The notes under the pieces were generated by a model, which was given only the letters and a program-made list of their open reading frames with translations, made no database searches and had not been told where the DNA came from. Source: Procambarus clarkii (Eukaryota > Arthropoda > Malacostraca > Decapoda > Cambaridae). From it: 64,000 bases of DNA. The DNA is taken from the NCBI RefSeq assembly GCF_040958095.1, contig NC_091181.1:27368904-27432903 (forward strand). Direction: 5' to 3'. Positions 22,626-35,700 of this stretch are shown one piece after another. Made by a program: the position numbers and the translations under genes. Each line of letters starts with the position of its first letter. Positions within the stretch are counted from its first letter, which is position 1.

Positions 22626-25261
22626 GCATTACAGAGGGCACAAAAGGTCTTTATCAGACCTCATCTTAGATTATTACATAAACAATTTCTTTATCCTCGT
22701 CCTATTTCAACCTTTCCTGGATGTCTCCGTTCCCCAGCTCTTGCCAAACCTTTTGGTCCTGAAAACGCAAAAATGAGGGAGTAGGGGTTATGGATACGAT
22801 CGTGTGTAATTAAAATAACTATTACACTTAATCCTACATACATGGTTTGGGATTCTAGTTTCTGAAGCATCATATACAACACTAATCAGAATTACCAGCA
22901 GAACGATACTTAACCCTCGTGAGGGTCCCAACAGTTTACAAGACAACTATACCGGTTGTAATTACTGCCGTTACATTAGGGATTACAGGATTTTCAAGAA
23001 GGAACATCACCTTACGTGCGCAAACTACTGTACCAAGTGACCTGTTATAAGCGCTATACTATTTAGCCCCTATTCAAATTTGATGTAGACGGACCTTCGC
23101 TTGACCCTCGTATTGCTTTCCTTGACTTCCACAACCAATATGATCAGAGTTTTAGGCGAAGCTGACTGACAAGGATATCCCCCCACGGTCGGACCCCCTC
23201 ATCTGGTCAAGTGCACCCTGGATCTCTAGCTCCTTGCTCACGTCTCGCTTGGTTAAGTATAAGGTTAAGTTAAGGAATTCGAGTGCAACATTGCACACAG
23301 ATGCAACCTTGACTTTAGTAAACGCGACACTGTCCACTTCCGAAGATTTTCTCTTAACCTTCTGGTAAAAGGTGGCCACAAGCTGTGGTCAAAGAGACAT
23401 CAACGGCGAGGTTAAACTATTAACGTTCCTGAGGTCTGTGAAAGAAACGTAAGCGTGCAAACTGAGAATGTAGCAAACATTGCATGTTCATCCCCCAGTA
23501 TATGGCTGAATAGTACTAGTCTTTAGAGCGGTAGCGAGGAGCAGCATCCCTCCACCCACCTCTCAAAACATACATAGTACATACATAGACGTAATAGACA
23601 ATTAGTAAAATTTGGTACTATTCACTTTATAAGTACGAAAAAAATAAAGCTAAAAACCAAACTTAAATATTCCTAGGCCTAGTATACCATACATGCACTA
23701 TAAAGTCTCTGATAGCGGGCCTTGGAAGGTTAGATTAAGATTTCCTTGCAACACCAGTACAAAAACTTCCTGTTTGTCGAAATTCAATAGTGCCGAGTTC
23801 TACATTCTAATTGCCTTTGACGTCAATATATGTACGATGGTCCTCGTCGTTACTACAAGTACTACCTAAACAAAGACGGGCTGGACAAGCCTCTCCTCCC
23901 ACACAAGTAAATACAGTGCTTCGCGTTCCCTGATCTGGGTTTGTTTACATAATATACTTATTGTGCCTAGTGACCTGCGTCAGTTTACCCTTGGCTGGTG
24001 GTAGTGACACTAGAGGACCTGGACAAGATTGCTGCCCATTTGTAGCCCACTAAAATTACCAATTCATAACTTGTCTAACATTTACTTTCTACAACATTTC
24101 AAAAAAAAAAAATTTCACTATTTCAGCAAGATGATATTTGCTTTTATGATGGTAATCGCCAGACGAAACTGTCCGCCAGTCTGTGCTTATAATCCTCAAA
24201 TGTTACACTTGCGGGTTGAACCAGAAACCAATAATTTGAGAGGATAACCACCGTTTAATCTGATCTGTTAAAGTTATGGTCGTGTTTAAAATTTCAAGCA
24301 TTATTTTAAAGATGCTTCTTTAACCATTTGAACCACAAAGCCCATCCTCCACGCAGTTTTGTATCCTGTATGAAATGCAACTTTTCTGCAAGTAGGTGCA
24401 ACATACCACGTGCTAATTTTTTAAGTTCACTGGGCTTGTACGTTACCGTGGTCTGTGTTAGGTCACTGCCACGTTGAGACGTGTACAGTACTGGTTGACA
24501 GTGACTCAGGTCTGTCTGATGTGTAGGGAAGTAACAACGCACGACTACCCGACGCGGAGGACCACGTGCTACTCGGGGGAGCATAAATATGATGAACTAA
24601 AGAAGAAACAAAGAAGCTCAATGCTTTAATGATTGGTAAATTCAGCATGTTCAGCATTTAAAATAACACACTGCCTTTCAGGGACTAATCTATCTAGGAG
24701 TTCACACAGTTCGCAACGATCACGTGGCCACCTTCCCCAACCACGACACTTCTAAAGCATATTATAATCTAATCCGATTTATTAATCACTGAAAGGCCTC
24801 ATACAAAAATTGTCTAATTTGCATCGTCCAATCATTTGAATTTCAGTGACATACGTTCGGGGAAAAAACAGATCTCTGAAAAAGACTTGTAATCCCGGGA
24901 CGACCTGAGACACGGGAGGTGGACCCCGTCACGTTCACCTCGCCAGCAACACGCCTTCACAACCGCTTCTGATAAACTTTCACCCGGCGACAACTTCACC
25001 ATAATACACAAGTGTATTATTAATGTAGTTCTACAAAGTTAACAGTGAGTGGTCGCTTCACCTGTCATCGACATTGTACCTTATAATGCTGCCAGGACTA
25101 ATTTCTGTCTTTATCCTTTGATGCCACCTGTCCTCAGGCTCGGCTCGTCCGACCAGCAGCCAACCCCAAAGATGTATTCGCCAATTTTAACTTTGTGTAT
25201 TTAAAATCTGTATTCTAAAATGAATATATATTTTATGTATAGTTACCAAATACAAAATACT

Positions 25262-25575
25262 TTTATTTGTAGCAAGTGGGTGAAGTATTTACAGTTACGA
25301 TTTCAACAGAACGTCAGCGAAGCACTGTTCCAAAAATTTTCGAACGTTGTCAGTCGAGATTTGTGTAAAGTGGAGTTTCATTCATAAACCAGCACGTCCT
25401 CAAACAAAAGCTAAAGTCCATTCCATGCACCCGCCAAACCCGCTGTTTATGAATGAAAAACGATTTACACAAAACTCAACTGATGGCGTTAACACTTCAG
25501 ACAATGCTTCGCTCCTGATTTTTGTTCGACCCACAACACTGTAAATGCTTCACCCACGTACTACAAATACAAATA
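25262..25575. mobile_element. Foldback MITE, ~314 bp
   Basis: The left arm TTTATTTGTAGCAAGTGGGT, GAAGTATTTACAG is matched in reverse by the right end (CTGTAAATGCTTCACCCACG, TACTACAAATACAAATA). Inner palindromic parts include TTTCATTCATAAACCAGC against GCTGTTTATGAATGAAAAA. No coding capacity; no target duplication defined. Confidence 0.75.
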
Positions 25576-25814
25576 ATCCCCAACAAAACCTGAACATCTA
25601 ACCTAACCAATGCCTAAATATGCACAATATGCTAATACAGTATATAATAATTTATACTCGAGAACAATCCTATTGAAAATGAACAGCATGCTAAAGTGTA
25701 TGAATGCGTCTTTGGGGTCGACCGCTGGATGGAATGAACGGACTGAGGACGGGTTGCACGCATAGCGTTTCCGGCAGGTCCTTAATCTTAATTTTCCCTG
25801 TAATACGATCCGCC

Positions 25815-25985
25815 AAATCTTAACCAGGTACCCATTCACTACTGGCTGAACAGAGGTGTGCAGTTAAGGATTGCCGCCTAGTCATACCTCCCCGGCCAGG
25901 ATACGAACCAGGCCAAGTAGGTGGCGCAGCGCGGGCGTGTGTTTTACCACTGCACCACCTGCGTTTGGTGTTGTGCTCAAGATCC
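25815..25985 (-). repeat. tRNA-derived SINE (family 4)
   Basis: In reverse: GTGGTGCAGTGGTAAAACAC (A-box-like), then CCTGGTTCGTATCCTGGCC (B-box-like), then body GGCGGCAATCCTTAACTGCA and TGAATGGGTACCTGGTTAAG. A second copy is at 35035-35160. Confidence 0.75.
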
Positions 25986-28900
25986 ATCAACCTCTGATGC
26001 TTTGTTAAGACCACCACAATAACTTGCATACCAACCATCAAGTATACTTTAGTGATGAACCTTGTCCGGAACTAAATTAGCACCAGTATACACAAATAGG
26101 GTACGCCTATGTAGACATGTCGTGTGGATCACCTGTTGATAAAGGTGCAAATTAAGGTAAACAATCTACAAAATTATTTACAACTTACAAAACTATGGAC
26201 GGAGGGGGGGGGGCGAAAATGAAGTTTAGAACCATCACTTAAGTTGAAGAAATGGCTAAATATTTTATATTAATTTATATTCTCCACATTTTAAGTACAC
26301 CAATTTGCACAAGTTTAGATAGCGATGTTACAGGACTGCGCTGCCTGCAAATGCCGATGCGCACGTCTCTTAATATTCTTAGCTAATCTAATACATTCCA
26401 TTATAACTATACATTGGGGGTTTGGTTCCAACCCAATTATATTCCTTCCAGCACTACCCACAAGATGGTCATGTGTAGATATATAGATTCATCAAATCAA
26501 GACTGCTATATCTCTACACTGCACCTACCCTCTTTCCAGGCAGTCTACTGGTGTCACCCTAGACAAGAATCTTTACAAGTGCTGCCGTGTCTTTCTCGGC
26601 ATTACGACATTAAGATGCTACCTGTCAATAGACAAATGTGAGCATATTTCAATACCATTGTCTGGAGGGGTTTCTCCGCCCCAATTTTTAAGTTAAATGT
26701 TAACCAGGTCGACTATACCGTACCCCTTAGTTGGACAATGTGCATCCATATCATGGGCGACCTGGCGGATTGCTGGGAATTCCATGATTTACGCGAATGG
26801 ATACTTGTCCCTCATACTGGAACATTAATATATAGCAACACGAGGTAGCAATAGGTCGAGATAGGTCTCGAGACAGTGACCTATCATATGACCTTGTGAC
26901 ACCGTGGCGCTCGCCTGCCAGCATCACCTACACGCCAACCATCTAGGCTCTTATCAACTTTTGTCCAGATAAGATTCAAGGTAGTGACGGATATTTAGCT
27001 TTAAAAGCTGCATAGTTTGTTGCAGAGGAAGAAGATATAATGGCCTTAACATTTAAGGATTACGAGTATAAAAGTGGCATTATTGGCATATCAACAGGCT
27101 ATCCTGAGAATTATCTATTCCCGAGCCCATTCTCAGGGTAAAGTGTTTAAAACAAGACACTCCCTTGAATCTTGGTTTGAGGGGGGGGGGGGCCTCAAAC
27201 CACCTGGATAGTTTTAGATATTTGTGATGGTCTGAAAGCATAATATGGTTCCAATAACAGTCACTTGTAAATTAGGAATTGAACCTTTGTACTAAACGGT
27301 ATTCTCAAGTTATAACTTAATTGTATTGGAAATTATTGGTTTTAAAATGTTAAAAGTCTATGCTAAATTCTGTCTTTGAAACTGAAAAACTTTAGTTTAT
27401 TTAAATGAAATTACAGGGGATACTCCGTTTTCTAATTTCATTTCACATGTTAGAGAATAAACTATTAACATATCCAAAGATAACAAAACCTAACCTTAAT
27501 ATAACTGTATAGGGAGTAGATAATAGCATTAATTACATAGTGGTCTAAGTAATTACCTCCAGGGTACCTCCTCCCCGAAGACAGGTTGCCCACATCCACG
27601 TAGATAGGAAAGATAGACAATCTATACCAGTATATGGTACCCAATGTACCCACTGACACTACGAAAAGTTCAAATTTCTTTATGCATTAAGCCACCCATT
27701 TTAATTAACGTTATTAAATTAAATTAAAATCGACATTGCAATTTTCGGGACTACCACAGCCCTGCAGGGAAGACTGGGCGGGACACTGGCTGCCGTACCA
27801 ACATTGCTATAAAACACTACACACATTTTAACTTCAAATCTTTCTATCCGCGTTGGGTAAACAAAAGTTATATAGCGTTCTCGGCTTGGCGCCATCTTTT
27901 GATAATTACTGAATTTGGTTTAACCTAATATACTTTAAAACAATATACTGTATAGCGAACCGTAACACAAACTGCCACTCTGGATATTCTCAGGTCAACA
28001 GAGCATCCATGTTGTGTGGCAGAGGAGTTATCAGACCCGGGATACATTATCGGTACTGGTGCCAGCAGCAGATAACCTGTCGTAAACCGGACCACACCCT
28101 TCGTGAACCTCCTGCAAGCTAGGTTCTTTAGTGAACCGAGTGTTCAGCCAAGTAGTTTAATTCAGAGTTTACGGTAGCCGCACTGTGATAGTCAATCTGT
28201 CAATGAATAAACAGGCACACACAACTGATGCAATTACACAGATATTCATTTCCTCTGGGTGTGCGTGATGGCCTTAGTCAACTATGGCTGCTGAGGTCGG
28301 CTTGACGGGTTACCAAGTCGAGGGCTAGTAGGTATGTTACCTAACATCCTCATCAAGCACACGGTTTGTTACACGATATGATTTTAGTCAACCAAAAAAC
28401 GTAGTCATTTCAGAACACTGCTAGCTAGCACGTATGTTTTAGTTCGTTCTCCACGGCCGGAGGAGAACGTGTTTGAGATGTGTTACAGTAGACAGCGTAG
28501 AGCGTTATGAAGTATTAAACCAAATGGATGGATAGAAGGACCTGGGCAAAGCCGGGTACCCCCCCCCCCCTCCCATCCCATAGTTTCCTATAAATATTAG
28601 CAATATGAACATTCCGGCTCGTATACTATTTTACACTACGTCCAAACCGCCTATTTGCCGAGAAGTTCAACCCCAAAACTTAAAAAAAAAAGAAGACTAA
28701 ATTGAAAAAGGATTCGTTTGAGGTTAAACAAGCACTTAACATTAACGTTTCTTTGGAAGTATTATATGGAAACAAATCAACCAGTTTAACAAACAAAATT
28801 TGAGGGAGGAAAAAATCATTGCACTACTACTAACCATACATTCGCGAGTGGTCGACCACCACAACTATAACCACTAGGCTTCACCACAAGTTCCCAGACC

Positions 28901-29514
28901 ACAAAATTCCAACTAAACCCAGCTTAACTCATCCATGCTTAACTGCAGTTATCCCCTTCACAATGTCGTATGCACCATATTCCACAAAACCCAATGCATT
29001 TTCTTTTAATACATACAAATCAAACTACAGCCCTAAACAGAATGCACGCAGTATCCACATTTAATCCCTTAAAATTCATATACATGAGAGCTACAGATTT
29101 ATGTTGTCGATATCTTTAAAACTGCAAACTAATATCACTCCTAACTTTGCACTATTTGTCAACATAACCAAGACGGAACACCACAAACGTTCACTTGGGG
29201 CCAAGGGCTCCACTACCGTTGCATGCATATAAATTGTGGAATACCCTCCGATATTTTATGAAATGACGTACAAAGCCTAAAACAATTACAAAAAGGTACC
29301 TAATATTTTTTAGTTATCTGGCCGATGCGTCAACCATTTTATACAACATTCTCTCAAAGCTTCAGTCCAAAATTACCAGATAATGTTTACTGTTAATTTG
29401 TCAACGTTCTATAATTATTTAAATACTTTATGTATTTATCGGCCAATAACTTTTCTCAAACTAATGTATCCCACCAAACCTTCGTGACCCTAAGTAACGT
29501 ACATCAGCTAATCA

Positions 29515-29801
29515 ACGTTATAATGTTATATAAGCATGGGAGTAGTGGCAGATAATTGCTAGTGCAGCATAAGGTGGAGCTTGTGATTAACAAAAATTTT
29601 AAGAACAAATCCACAAGGGCCGTGATTAGGGTTCGAACTTACGCCCGGGATGATCCCAGACGCTGCCTTAGTCGACTAGGCCACGACAATCGAAATGTGA
29701 TAATAAATTTAAGGTTGATAATTCATTTGTTAATCACAAGCTCCACCTTATACTCCACTACCAATTATCTGCCACTACTCATGCTTATAACATTATAACG
29801 T
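29515..29801. mobile_element. Foldback element with a tRNA-like core
   Basis: The ~85-bp arms are near-identical inverted: ACGTTATAATGTTATA.AAG, CATG..AGTAGTGGCAGATAA, TAAGGTGGAGCTTGTGATTA. The loop (29615-29695) is tRNA-like on the minus strand: GTGGCCTAGTCGACTAAGGC (A box) and GTTCGAACC (B box), with a plausible 7-bp acceptor stem GTCGTGG/TCACGGC. I do not think it is a functional tRNA. Confidence 0.75.
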
Positions 29802-29834
29802 GACATACTACCATCTTACTATATCTACCCGACC

Positions 29835-30005
29835 ACTTAGGTTGGACGGTAGAGCGACGGTCTCTTCCTGGACGGTCGTAGATTGAACGCCGATCTGCAA
29901 GTGGTTGGCCACCATCCCTTCTCAACGTTCTTTTCCAAATCCTTATCCCCATCCCTTCCAAATGAGATATAGTCGTATTGGCTTAGCACTTTCTCCTAAT
30001 AATGA
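29835..30005 (+). repeat. tRNA-derived SINE (family 3)
   Basis: TTGGACGGTAGAGCGACGG (A box), TAGATTGAACGCCGATCTGC (B box), body GGTTGGCCACCATCCCTTCT, CCTTATCCCCATCCCTTCC, end TCGTATTGGCTTAGCACTTT, CTCC(TAAT)n. It lies directly behind the foldback element. Confidence 0.8.
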
Positions 30006-30574
30006 CCTTACCGTATGCCCAATAATCAACATAACGTGACTTAGCATTTGCCAGAAATGTTGCACTATTAGTGGCCTTAAAAATTATACAATAAATTAAC
30101 AACTCTTGTATTTGTTAAAGTTCAAATGAACTTGGATGTACTTTTACCCCTATTATCAACTACCGTCGCACAAGCTATATTTAAATTTAAAACATTGAAA
30201 AATGCCTGAAGTGTCAAGAGGTATAGTGAAATTAAAACAAACTGTCCTGCAATGATGCTGATGTTGCACGTGTGTGGCTAGAGTCTTATCTTGTGTTATC
30301 TGAATTGTCTGATGTCCACCCTCAAGTGGTACCGTGGCCCCTGATGACCACCTTTAAGTGGTACCGTGGCTTCTGATCCATACCCAACACCTTCAGTTGG
30401 AGAAGACCAGCTTCAACGTGCTCCCTGTGGCGGAGCACTTCTCTACACCCCCCTCCAACACTCCCCCCCCCACCCGGTCATCGTAGTGGAGCAGCCCTAT
30501 TCCCCCTCCCCCCCCCCCAACCGAGGCCTTGACCCCTCCTGTAGGGGTATATTACAGTCATATGAATACATACT

Positions 30575-30660
30575 ATACTGCATGGGGCATACTGCATGGG
30601 GCGTACTGCATGGGGCATACTGCATGGGGCGTACTGCATGGGGCATGGGGTATGCCCCAT
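30575..30660. repeat. 14-bp minisatellite (ATACTGCATGGGGC)5
   Basis: Five head-to-tail copies alternate ATACTGCATGGGGC and GTACTGCATGGGGC. They end in a hairpin CATGGGG-TA-TGCCCCATG. The low-complexity C-rich stretch 30430-30535 precedes it. Confidence 0.9.
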
Positions 30661-31225
30661 GCTCATTCCTCTCTTCTTGTGTGATTGTTCTGAAATATCC
30701 AGTCATCACTCCCTGTACCCTCAGGAGGGTCCGACCTGCAGACACCTTGCCCTGGGGTCAGAGTTCGTGTTGACTTGCTACATTTATCATTAAAACAAAC
30801 TATTCCATTTTCCAATCATAGGCAGCCACAGTGAGTGTACTTTTAGGAGCTCTCGTTCCGCGGTTGTGTTACCTACCAATACCGTCAAGTGTTGAGGGAA
30901 TTAGTGGCAGTGTGTGGTGCTTTGAGGACAGATGCACATTGTACGAGGAATGCATGCTGAGGCAACAAAGAATCTGCCCACGAGAAGCAGGAGGAGGAGA
31001 GCAGCCTTAGGAAGTCCTCTATAAGTGTCGCGAAGGACAAAGCACTTAGGAAGACTGACAAGGCCTTCTATAGCTTTCGTGAAGACATCCAATATTTTCG
31101 TTGCTTTGGAGGACTGTAGGGAGGCTGCTGTTCGCCCGACAGGCAAGACAAAAGGAGCGCCGGTAAAAAGTAAACATTTTGCAGCCGATGAATCAACGTG
31201 GCTGAAGTTGAAAGGACCCCACATT

Positions 31226-31328
31226 AGAAGGTGAAGGGACATACGTTTCGGTCCGTCCTGGACCACTCACAATTGACTCGAGAATGGTCCAGGACGGACC
31301 GAAACGACGTCGTCCCTTCACCTTCTAG
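31226..31328. repeat. Palindromic repeat with GGACCGAAACG arms
   Basis: The ~40-bp arms are AGAAGGTGAAGGGAC and TTTCGGTCCGTCCTGGACCA against TGGTCCAGGACGGACCGAAA, GTCCCTTCACCTTCT. They enclose a 19-bp loop. The right arm carries an extra GACGTC. It is followed by GATCTGGTCAAC. Non-coding foldback or paired repeat ends. Confidence 0.85.
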
Positions 31329-32044
31329 TGTGTGATCTGGTCAACTAAACTAATTTTGGTTGTACGCGATTCTCAGGTGTAGTATACTTTTATAACTTTT
31401 CGTGCCAGAGAAAACTAAGTATTTTCCAGAAGCCGGAGTAGGGGGATATTGTTAACAATACGAATGATACAGCTGGAAATTTGAACAAATTTGTCATTTA
31501 TTTCAGTGTCCGAGGACATGAAGTAGGAAGAGCTAGGAGACGAGCACTAATACAGAGGTTTAAGACAGCCATCAGGGGGAGGGATTCCGATCACACGTGG
31601 CATTCCTCCAAGACGGGAAGTTAAAAATGTGTGTAGAGTACGGTCAATTGCAGACAACACAAACATTGCGAATTATGTGCATTATTATTCATTGATAACC
31701 GAGAACACTTCTATAGAAGGAATAATATGAATTATCGGGATGGTGTTTATCGAGGACTGTGGTTGGTGCCTTTGCCAATCCGTTGGAATCTGGGGTTAGA
31801 GGGGTTTGTGTTTAAACTTAGTTGTATGGGAATGGGTTTAAGGAAAGCGAGCACTGAAAGTACATGTTGGTAGGTAAAAGTTTGTGTAAAAAGAACAGGG
31901 ATGGAGACTGTATCCAACATAATACCCTTAAGGTATATTATACAAACGGACGAAGTCTTAGAAAAAAATAAGATTTAAATGCTGGTCTGGACAGGAACAC
32001 TATATATTATTGTAGTGTCCGAAACTTTGGTGCATTTAGGAACC

Positions 32045-32142
32045 GGGGAACTTTGCTACGCGTGCTAGTGGCTTCGCTGGAATGTACCACGTAATCGCCA
32101 ACATAAGTACTCTCAACTATTATACTTTCTTTTATATGAACA
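32045..32142 (+). repeat. CCCGAAACGCTATGCG repeat tail (degraded)
   Basis: Contains GCTACGCGTGCTAGTGGCTT, CGCTGGAATGTACC and CTCTCAACTATTATACTTTC before TTTTATATGAA, matching the tail at 13108-13230. Confidence 0.65.
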
Positions 32143-32525
32143 CAATTTCACACGGATAGACATTAGACGAGGAGAGGAAGTAGCCATGTCTGGGAAATTT
32201 TAAAATTTATTGATAGAGGGAATCAAAACTGCCACATACAGAAACTATCTGGGTAGAATTAAATTGAAATAATATTCTAGTAATAGGAGTAATACAAGGC
32301 CATCAAACTTCGACATAATGGAAGCAAAGTATCTATGGGATTAAATATCTAGAGCATCAAGGTCAAACTGTTTATGGGTAACCAAATTTAAGTGGAATAA
32401 ACTGGCTTAACAAAACAGGGAATACAGAGGCAGGTTTTTCTTAGTATTAGTCGATTGCTTCAATTAGTCTAACATATGGAACCAACTGGAGAATATTTTA
32501 AACAAGGAGACAAATGACATCTAAA

Positions 32526-32777
32526 CAAGGAGCGAGCCAGGGAACACTGACCACAAGGAAGCAAGGAGCGAGCCAGGGAACACTGACCACAAGGAAGCAA
32601 GGAGCGAGCCAGGGAACACTGACCACAAGGAAGCAAGGAGCGAGCCAGGGAACACTGACCACAAGGAAGCAAGGAGCGAGCCAGGGAACACTGACCACAA
32701 GTTAACAAGGAGCGAGCCAGGGAACACTGGCCACAAGTTAACAAGGAGCGAGCCAGGGAACACTGGCCACAAGGAAA
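32526..32777. repeat. 36-bp minisatellite, seven copies
   Basis: The unit begins CAAGGAGCGAGCCAGGGAAC and ends ACTGACCACAAGGAAG. The first four copies are identical; the last ones differ (GTTAA in place of GGAAG, CTGGCC in place of CTGACC). Since 36 is divisible by three, long artificial frames appear on both strands. These are not genes. Confidence 0.93.
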
Positions 32778-32941
32778 TCAGAAATCTTAATATAGATGTG
32801 CAAGACAATTTTGTTAAGGTGCCTGATTTCCGAAAAGCATGTTTCAAATTGACTAGGTAATACTACTAAATACTGTTGAGTATTTAACATACAACAGCCC
32901 AAGTACTGTTGCTGGTAAGTACGAGTGACATGCCTGGTGTG

Positions 32942-33195
32942 TACAAGTGTATGAATAAGAATAATAGGGATATTAGTAAAGTATTAAATATCAACAAAAG
33001 AGCACGGAACAATGTATATAAATTAGATAAGTTTAGATTTAGGAAAGACCTGGGTAAATACTGGTTTAGAAACACGGTTTGTTTTGTGGAACGGATTACC
33101 GGGTAGCGTAATAAGACCTGGGATCACCGCTTGTTTCGAGCGTAGGTTAAACATCCGTGAACGAGTTTGGGTGGATATAAATAGCTGCCTCTTAT
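32942..33195 (+). pseudogene. LINE ORF2 C-terminal fragment
   Basis: Reads YKLDKFRFRKDLGKYWFRN, then W.GLPGS, matching the C-terminus NGYKLDKFRFRKDLGKYWFS, NRVVDLWNQLP of the LINE at 39640-40656. Truncated on the left; the tail is degraded. Confidence 0.8.
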
Positions 33196-34034
33196 TATGA
33201 ATAGTTTTTTTTTTCACAATCTACTGCATCTCAATTTTTTTACCACATTAGCAACTCCACAACTCTGAAACTTATTGAATTTAATTATTAATTATTTTAT
33301 ATGCTAGATAAGGGCTCAAGACTTTAAGCATCATGACAAACATTTCGTCCGGCCCTGAGAACTTTGTTGGCTTTAATTTGTTTTATTTAAAACCAATATG
33401 TACTTATTCGGCTGCAGGAATAATGCCAAGTTCTTTAGGAAATGCAGAATCAAAATTTTTAAAACGATACTCATTTTTATCAAGGCAGCACGAGGGAGGT
33501 TGAGCCAAGGGGAGCGTCGTGTACTTGTAATCCAAGGCTGTAGCTGTGGGCAGTCTTATCTCCTGATAATGGCGTCTTGTTACCTGCGGGAACTGCTTGT
33601 CGTCGTATCAGACGCTCAACAGCCTTGACTGTCTGGATAATCTTAGATAAGCACATCAAGACCACTGATTACTACAGCAGAACACCTTCCCGACACCTAT
33701 TTCAGACAATAATAAACTATTACATTATCAGTAGACACGCATTAACACGCCTACAAGCTTGTACACTGCTTACTTCGCACTTTTGTATTTTAATCGTTTG
33801 TCGATAATTTAACATTTACATTCTTTTCTACGTGTGAATATTCCTACGCTAAAAGTAAGCCTTCAGAGATAGGCAAACCTGGAGCTGCCTCACTGATGGT
33901 CCGTCATACGTACACTGGTGACCATAACAGCGCAAGTCTACGTACATTTTAATACAGAGGGTAGATTATAAACACATTATGAGAGCAGTGGTAAAGAATA
34001 CACTAATGACCATTTCCAAGCATCAGAAGCAGTA

Positions 34035-34215
34035 ATCAGTTGGGTTCGTTCTTTAATCACAATCTGGAATTCTGGGTTCGAGTCCCGGACGGGACAGATA
34101 ATGGTTGGCCAAGATTCCTATCTAATGCTTCTGTTCACCTAGAAGTAAACTGCAGGCATAATGAGAGTTGCATCCATAAGCTGGCAGTTAATCAACTGGT
34201 GTAGAGTTGCAGCCT
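34035..34215 (+). repeat. tRNA-derived SINE (family 2)
   Basis: The head ends TGGGTTCGAGTCCCGGACGG (B box), then GACAGATAATGGTTGGCCAA and GTTCACCTAGAAGTAAA, with GTTGCAGCCTAGGGACC at the end. The best copy of the family is at 55137. Confidence 0.75.
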
Positions 34216-35034
34216 AGGGACCTCTATACACGTTACGTATATACATTAAACAGGCTACCTGTCCTCTATAACACTATAAATCGCCGTTGAACATATTTAA
34301 AGACTTAAACTGCCTGTATGAAGCAAGAGTTCAGAAATTCGACTATAATGTGGCAGGCTTATGTGGAAGATGCAGTTTTTTCTCAGATTCAAACACGTTA
34401 TGACGATAAAAGTTCATTAAATTTAATTACCTAATTATGAATTATATAAATTTGAATGTATAATACGGGTAATTAACAGGGTGAAAAATTTACTCTGGGT
34501 AAAATGCCTTGTGATGACATTAATGTTGTAGATTAACCATGCACTGTACTTTAATTCAAATTAACGCGAGATTAACCTTGTATATTAAACTAACACGGGT
34601 AAATTTAATACTATGTAACTTCCAGAAAGGAAGTCTAACAATGTGACTTACATTGGTAAAAGTGCTACCTTGGGTAAAATAATGTAATGCGGTAACATTG
34701 TATTGCCAGGTGAGGGAGCCGGCAGAGCCCGCCCAAACTCCAGGCAACATTAGGCTACTGGTCTACCTGTTTCGTCACGCCCATTGCGTGGTGACCGACA
34801 TGTGTCCCATTATGCCCCTCGGCCAAATTTAAATTTATGAAAACCAGTAACAGATGGGGCCTGGGGCCTTTGTTATAATACCCAACTGCCTTTTCCAGTA
34901 CTGTAGTGACTCAAATATTAGTGGTTTAGCACATTTACCTGTAGTAAATTATCAAGAATTAATTTAAAGCACCTTTCTAGTTCAGTTGTGTATAGTTATC
35001 TAGGCGCGACATTCCAATTACTTTTGGAATACTC

Positions 35035-35160
35035 GCGCTTCGCTAGCGATTTGACGAGTTCGTATCCCGGGAAGAATCGCCTAGGCGCCAATCCTTAACT
35101 GTACATCTGTTCATCCAGCAGTGATTGAGTACCTGGTAAATGATTTGGCGGGTGTATTCC
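35035..35160 (+). repeat. tRNA-derived SINE (family 4)
   Basis: GAGTTCGTATCCCGGGAAGA (B box), then GGCGCCAATCCTTAACTGTA, CATCTGTTCATCCAGCAGTG and GAGTACCTGGTAAATGATTT. The head is incomplete at its 5' side. Confidence 0.65.
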
Positions 35161-35183
35161 AGGAAAAATTAGGATTAAGAATC

Positions 35184-35245
35184 TACCCGAAACGCTATGC
35201 GTGCCAGTGGCTTTATAATAACTTTTGTATAAATAAAAAATAAAA
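35184..35245 (+). repeat. CCCGAAACGCTATGCG repeat tail
   Basis: ACCCGAAACGCTATGCGTGC, CAGTGGCTTTATAATAAC, then a short TATAAATAAAAAATAAAA tail. It directly follows the family-4 SINE. Confidence 0.75.
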
Positions 35246-35454
35246 GTTGAAAGCTACAGTGAAGTGGTCAGCGCCCACACCCAGAAAGCTAGCTGGAGTT
35301 CAAAAACTGGGTACAGTTCCTTCATTGTCTCTCCCACCTACAGCAGTAATTGTGAACCTACACCTTAGAGCGATTAGCATCGTGTTCCGAGAACTTTCCT
35401 AGTAGAGTAAGGCTTTAAAATGATCTCTTTGGGGTGGGGGGGAGGTCTTTACTT

Positions 35455-35700
35455 GCAAGCAAGAGTCTAGTGACCCCCAGCCCAGCTGACTAACACCAGA
35501 GTGGTCCTGGTTCTATCCCGGGTTTGCGTTTCGTCCGGGTTTTCAGACAGCGATGTGTGCTTACCTGGCAGTAAATAGGTATCTTTGACTATGGCTGGTG
35601 CCATCACTGGGAATCTGTCGTTGGCTGGGGAATCTATAAATCTAACAGGATTCTTGTCCCCGAGAATGGAAAACTGGGAATAAACCACTTGAGTGGGTTA
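35455..35700 (+). repeat. tRNA-derived SINE-like sequence
   Basis: GTGGTCCTGGTTCTATCCCG (B-box-like), then ACCTGGCAGTAAATAGGTAT, as in the body of families 1 and 2, and TTGGCTGGGGAATCTATAAA further on. Family assignment is uncertain. Confidence 0.5.

Noticed and set aside
29615..29695. Candidate minus-strand tRNA gene
   Set aside because: A and B boxes exist, but the anticodon arm cannot be drawn convincingly and the sequence sits inside a foldback element.
30366..30793. 135-codon plus-strand frame and overlapping minus frames
   Set aside because: Explained by the 14-bp minisatellite and C-rich low complexity; no homology or splice context.
32469..32847. Long repetitive frames on both strands (CGQCSLARSLL repeats and others)
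   Set aside because: They are produced by the 36-bp minisatellite, whose period is a multiple of three.
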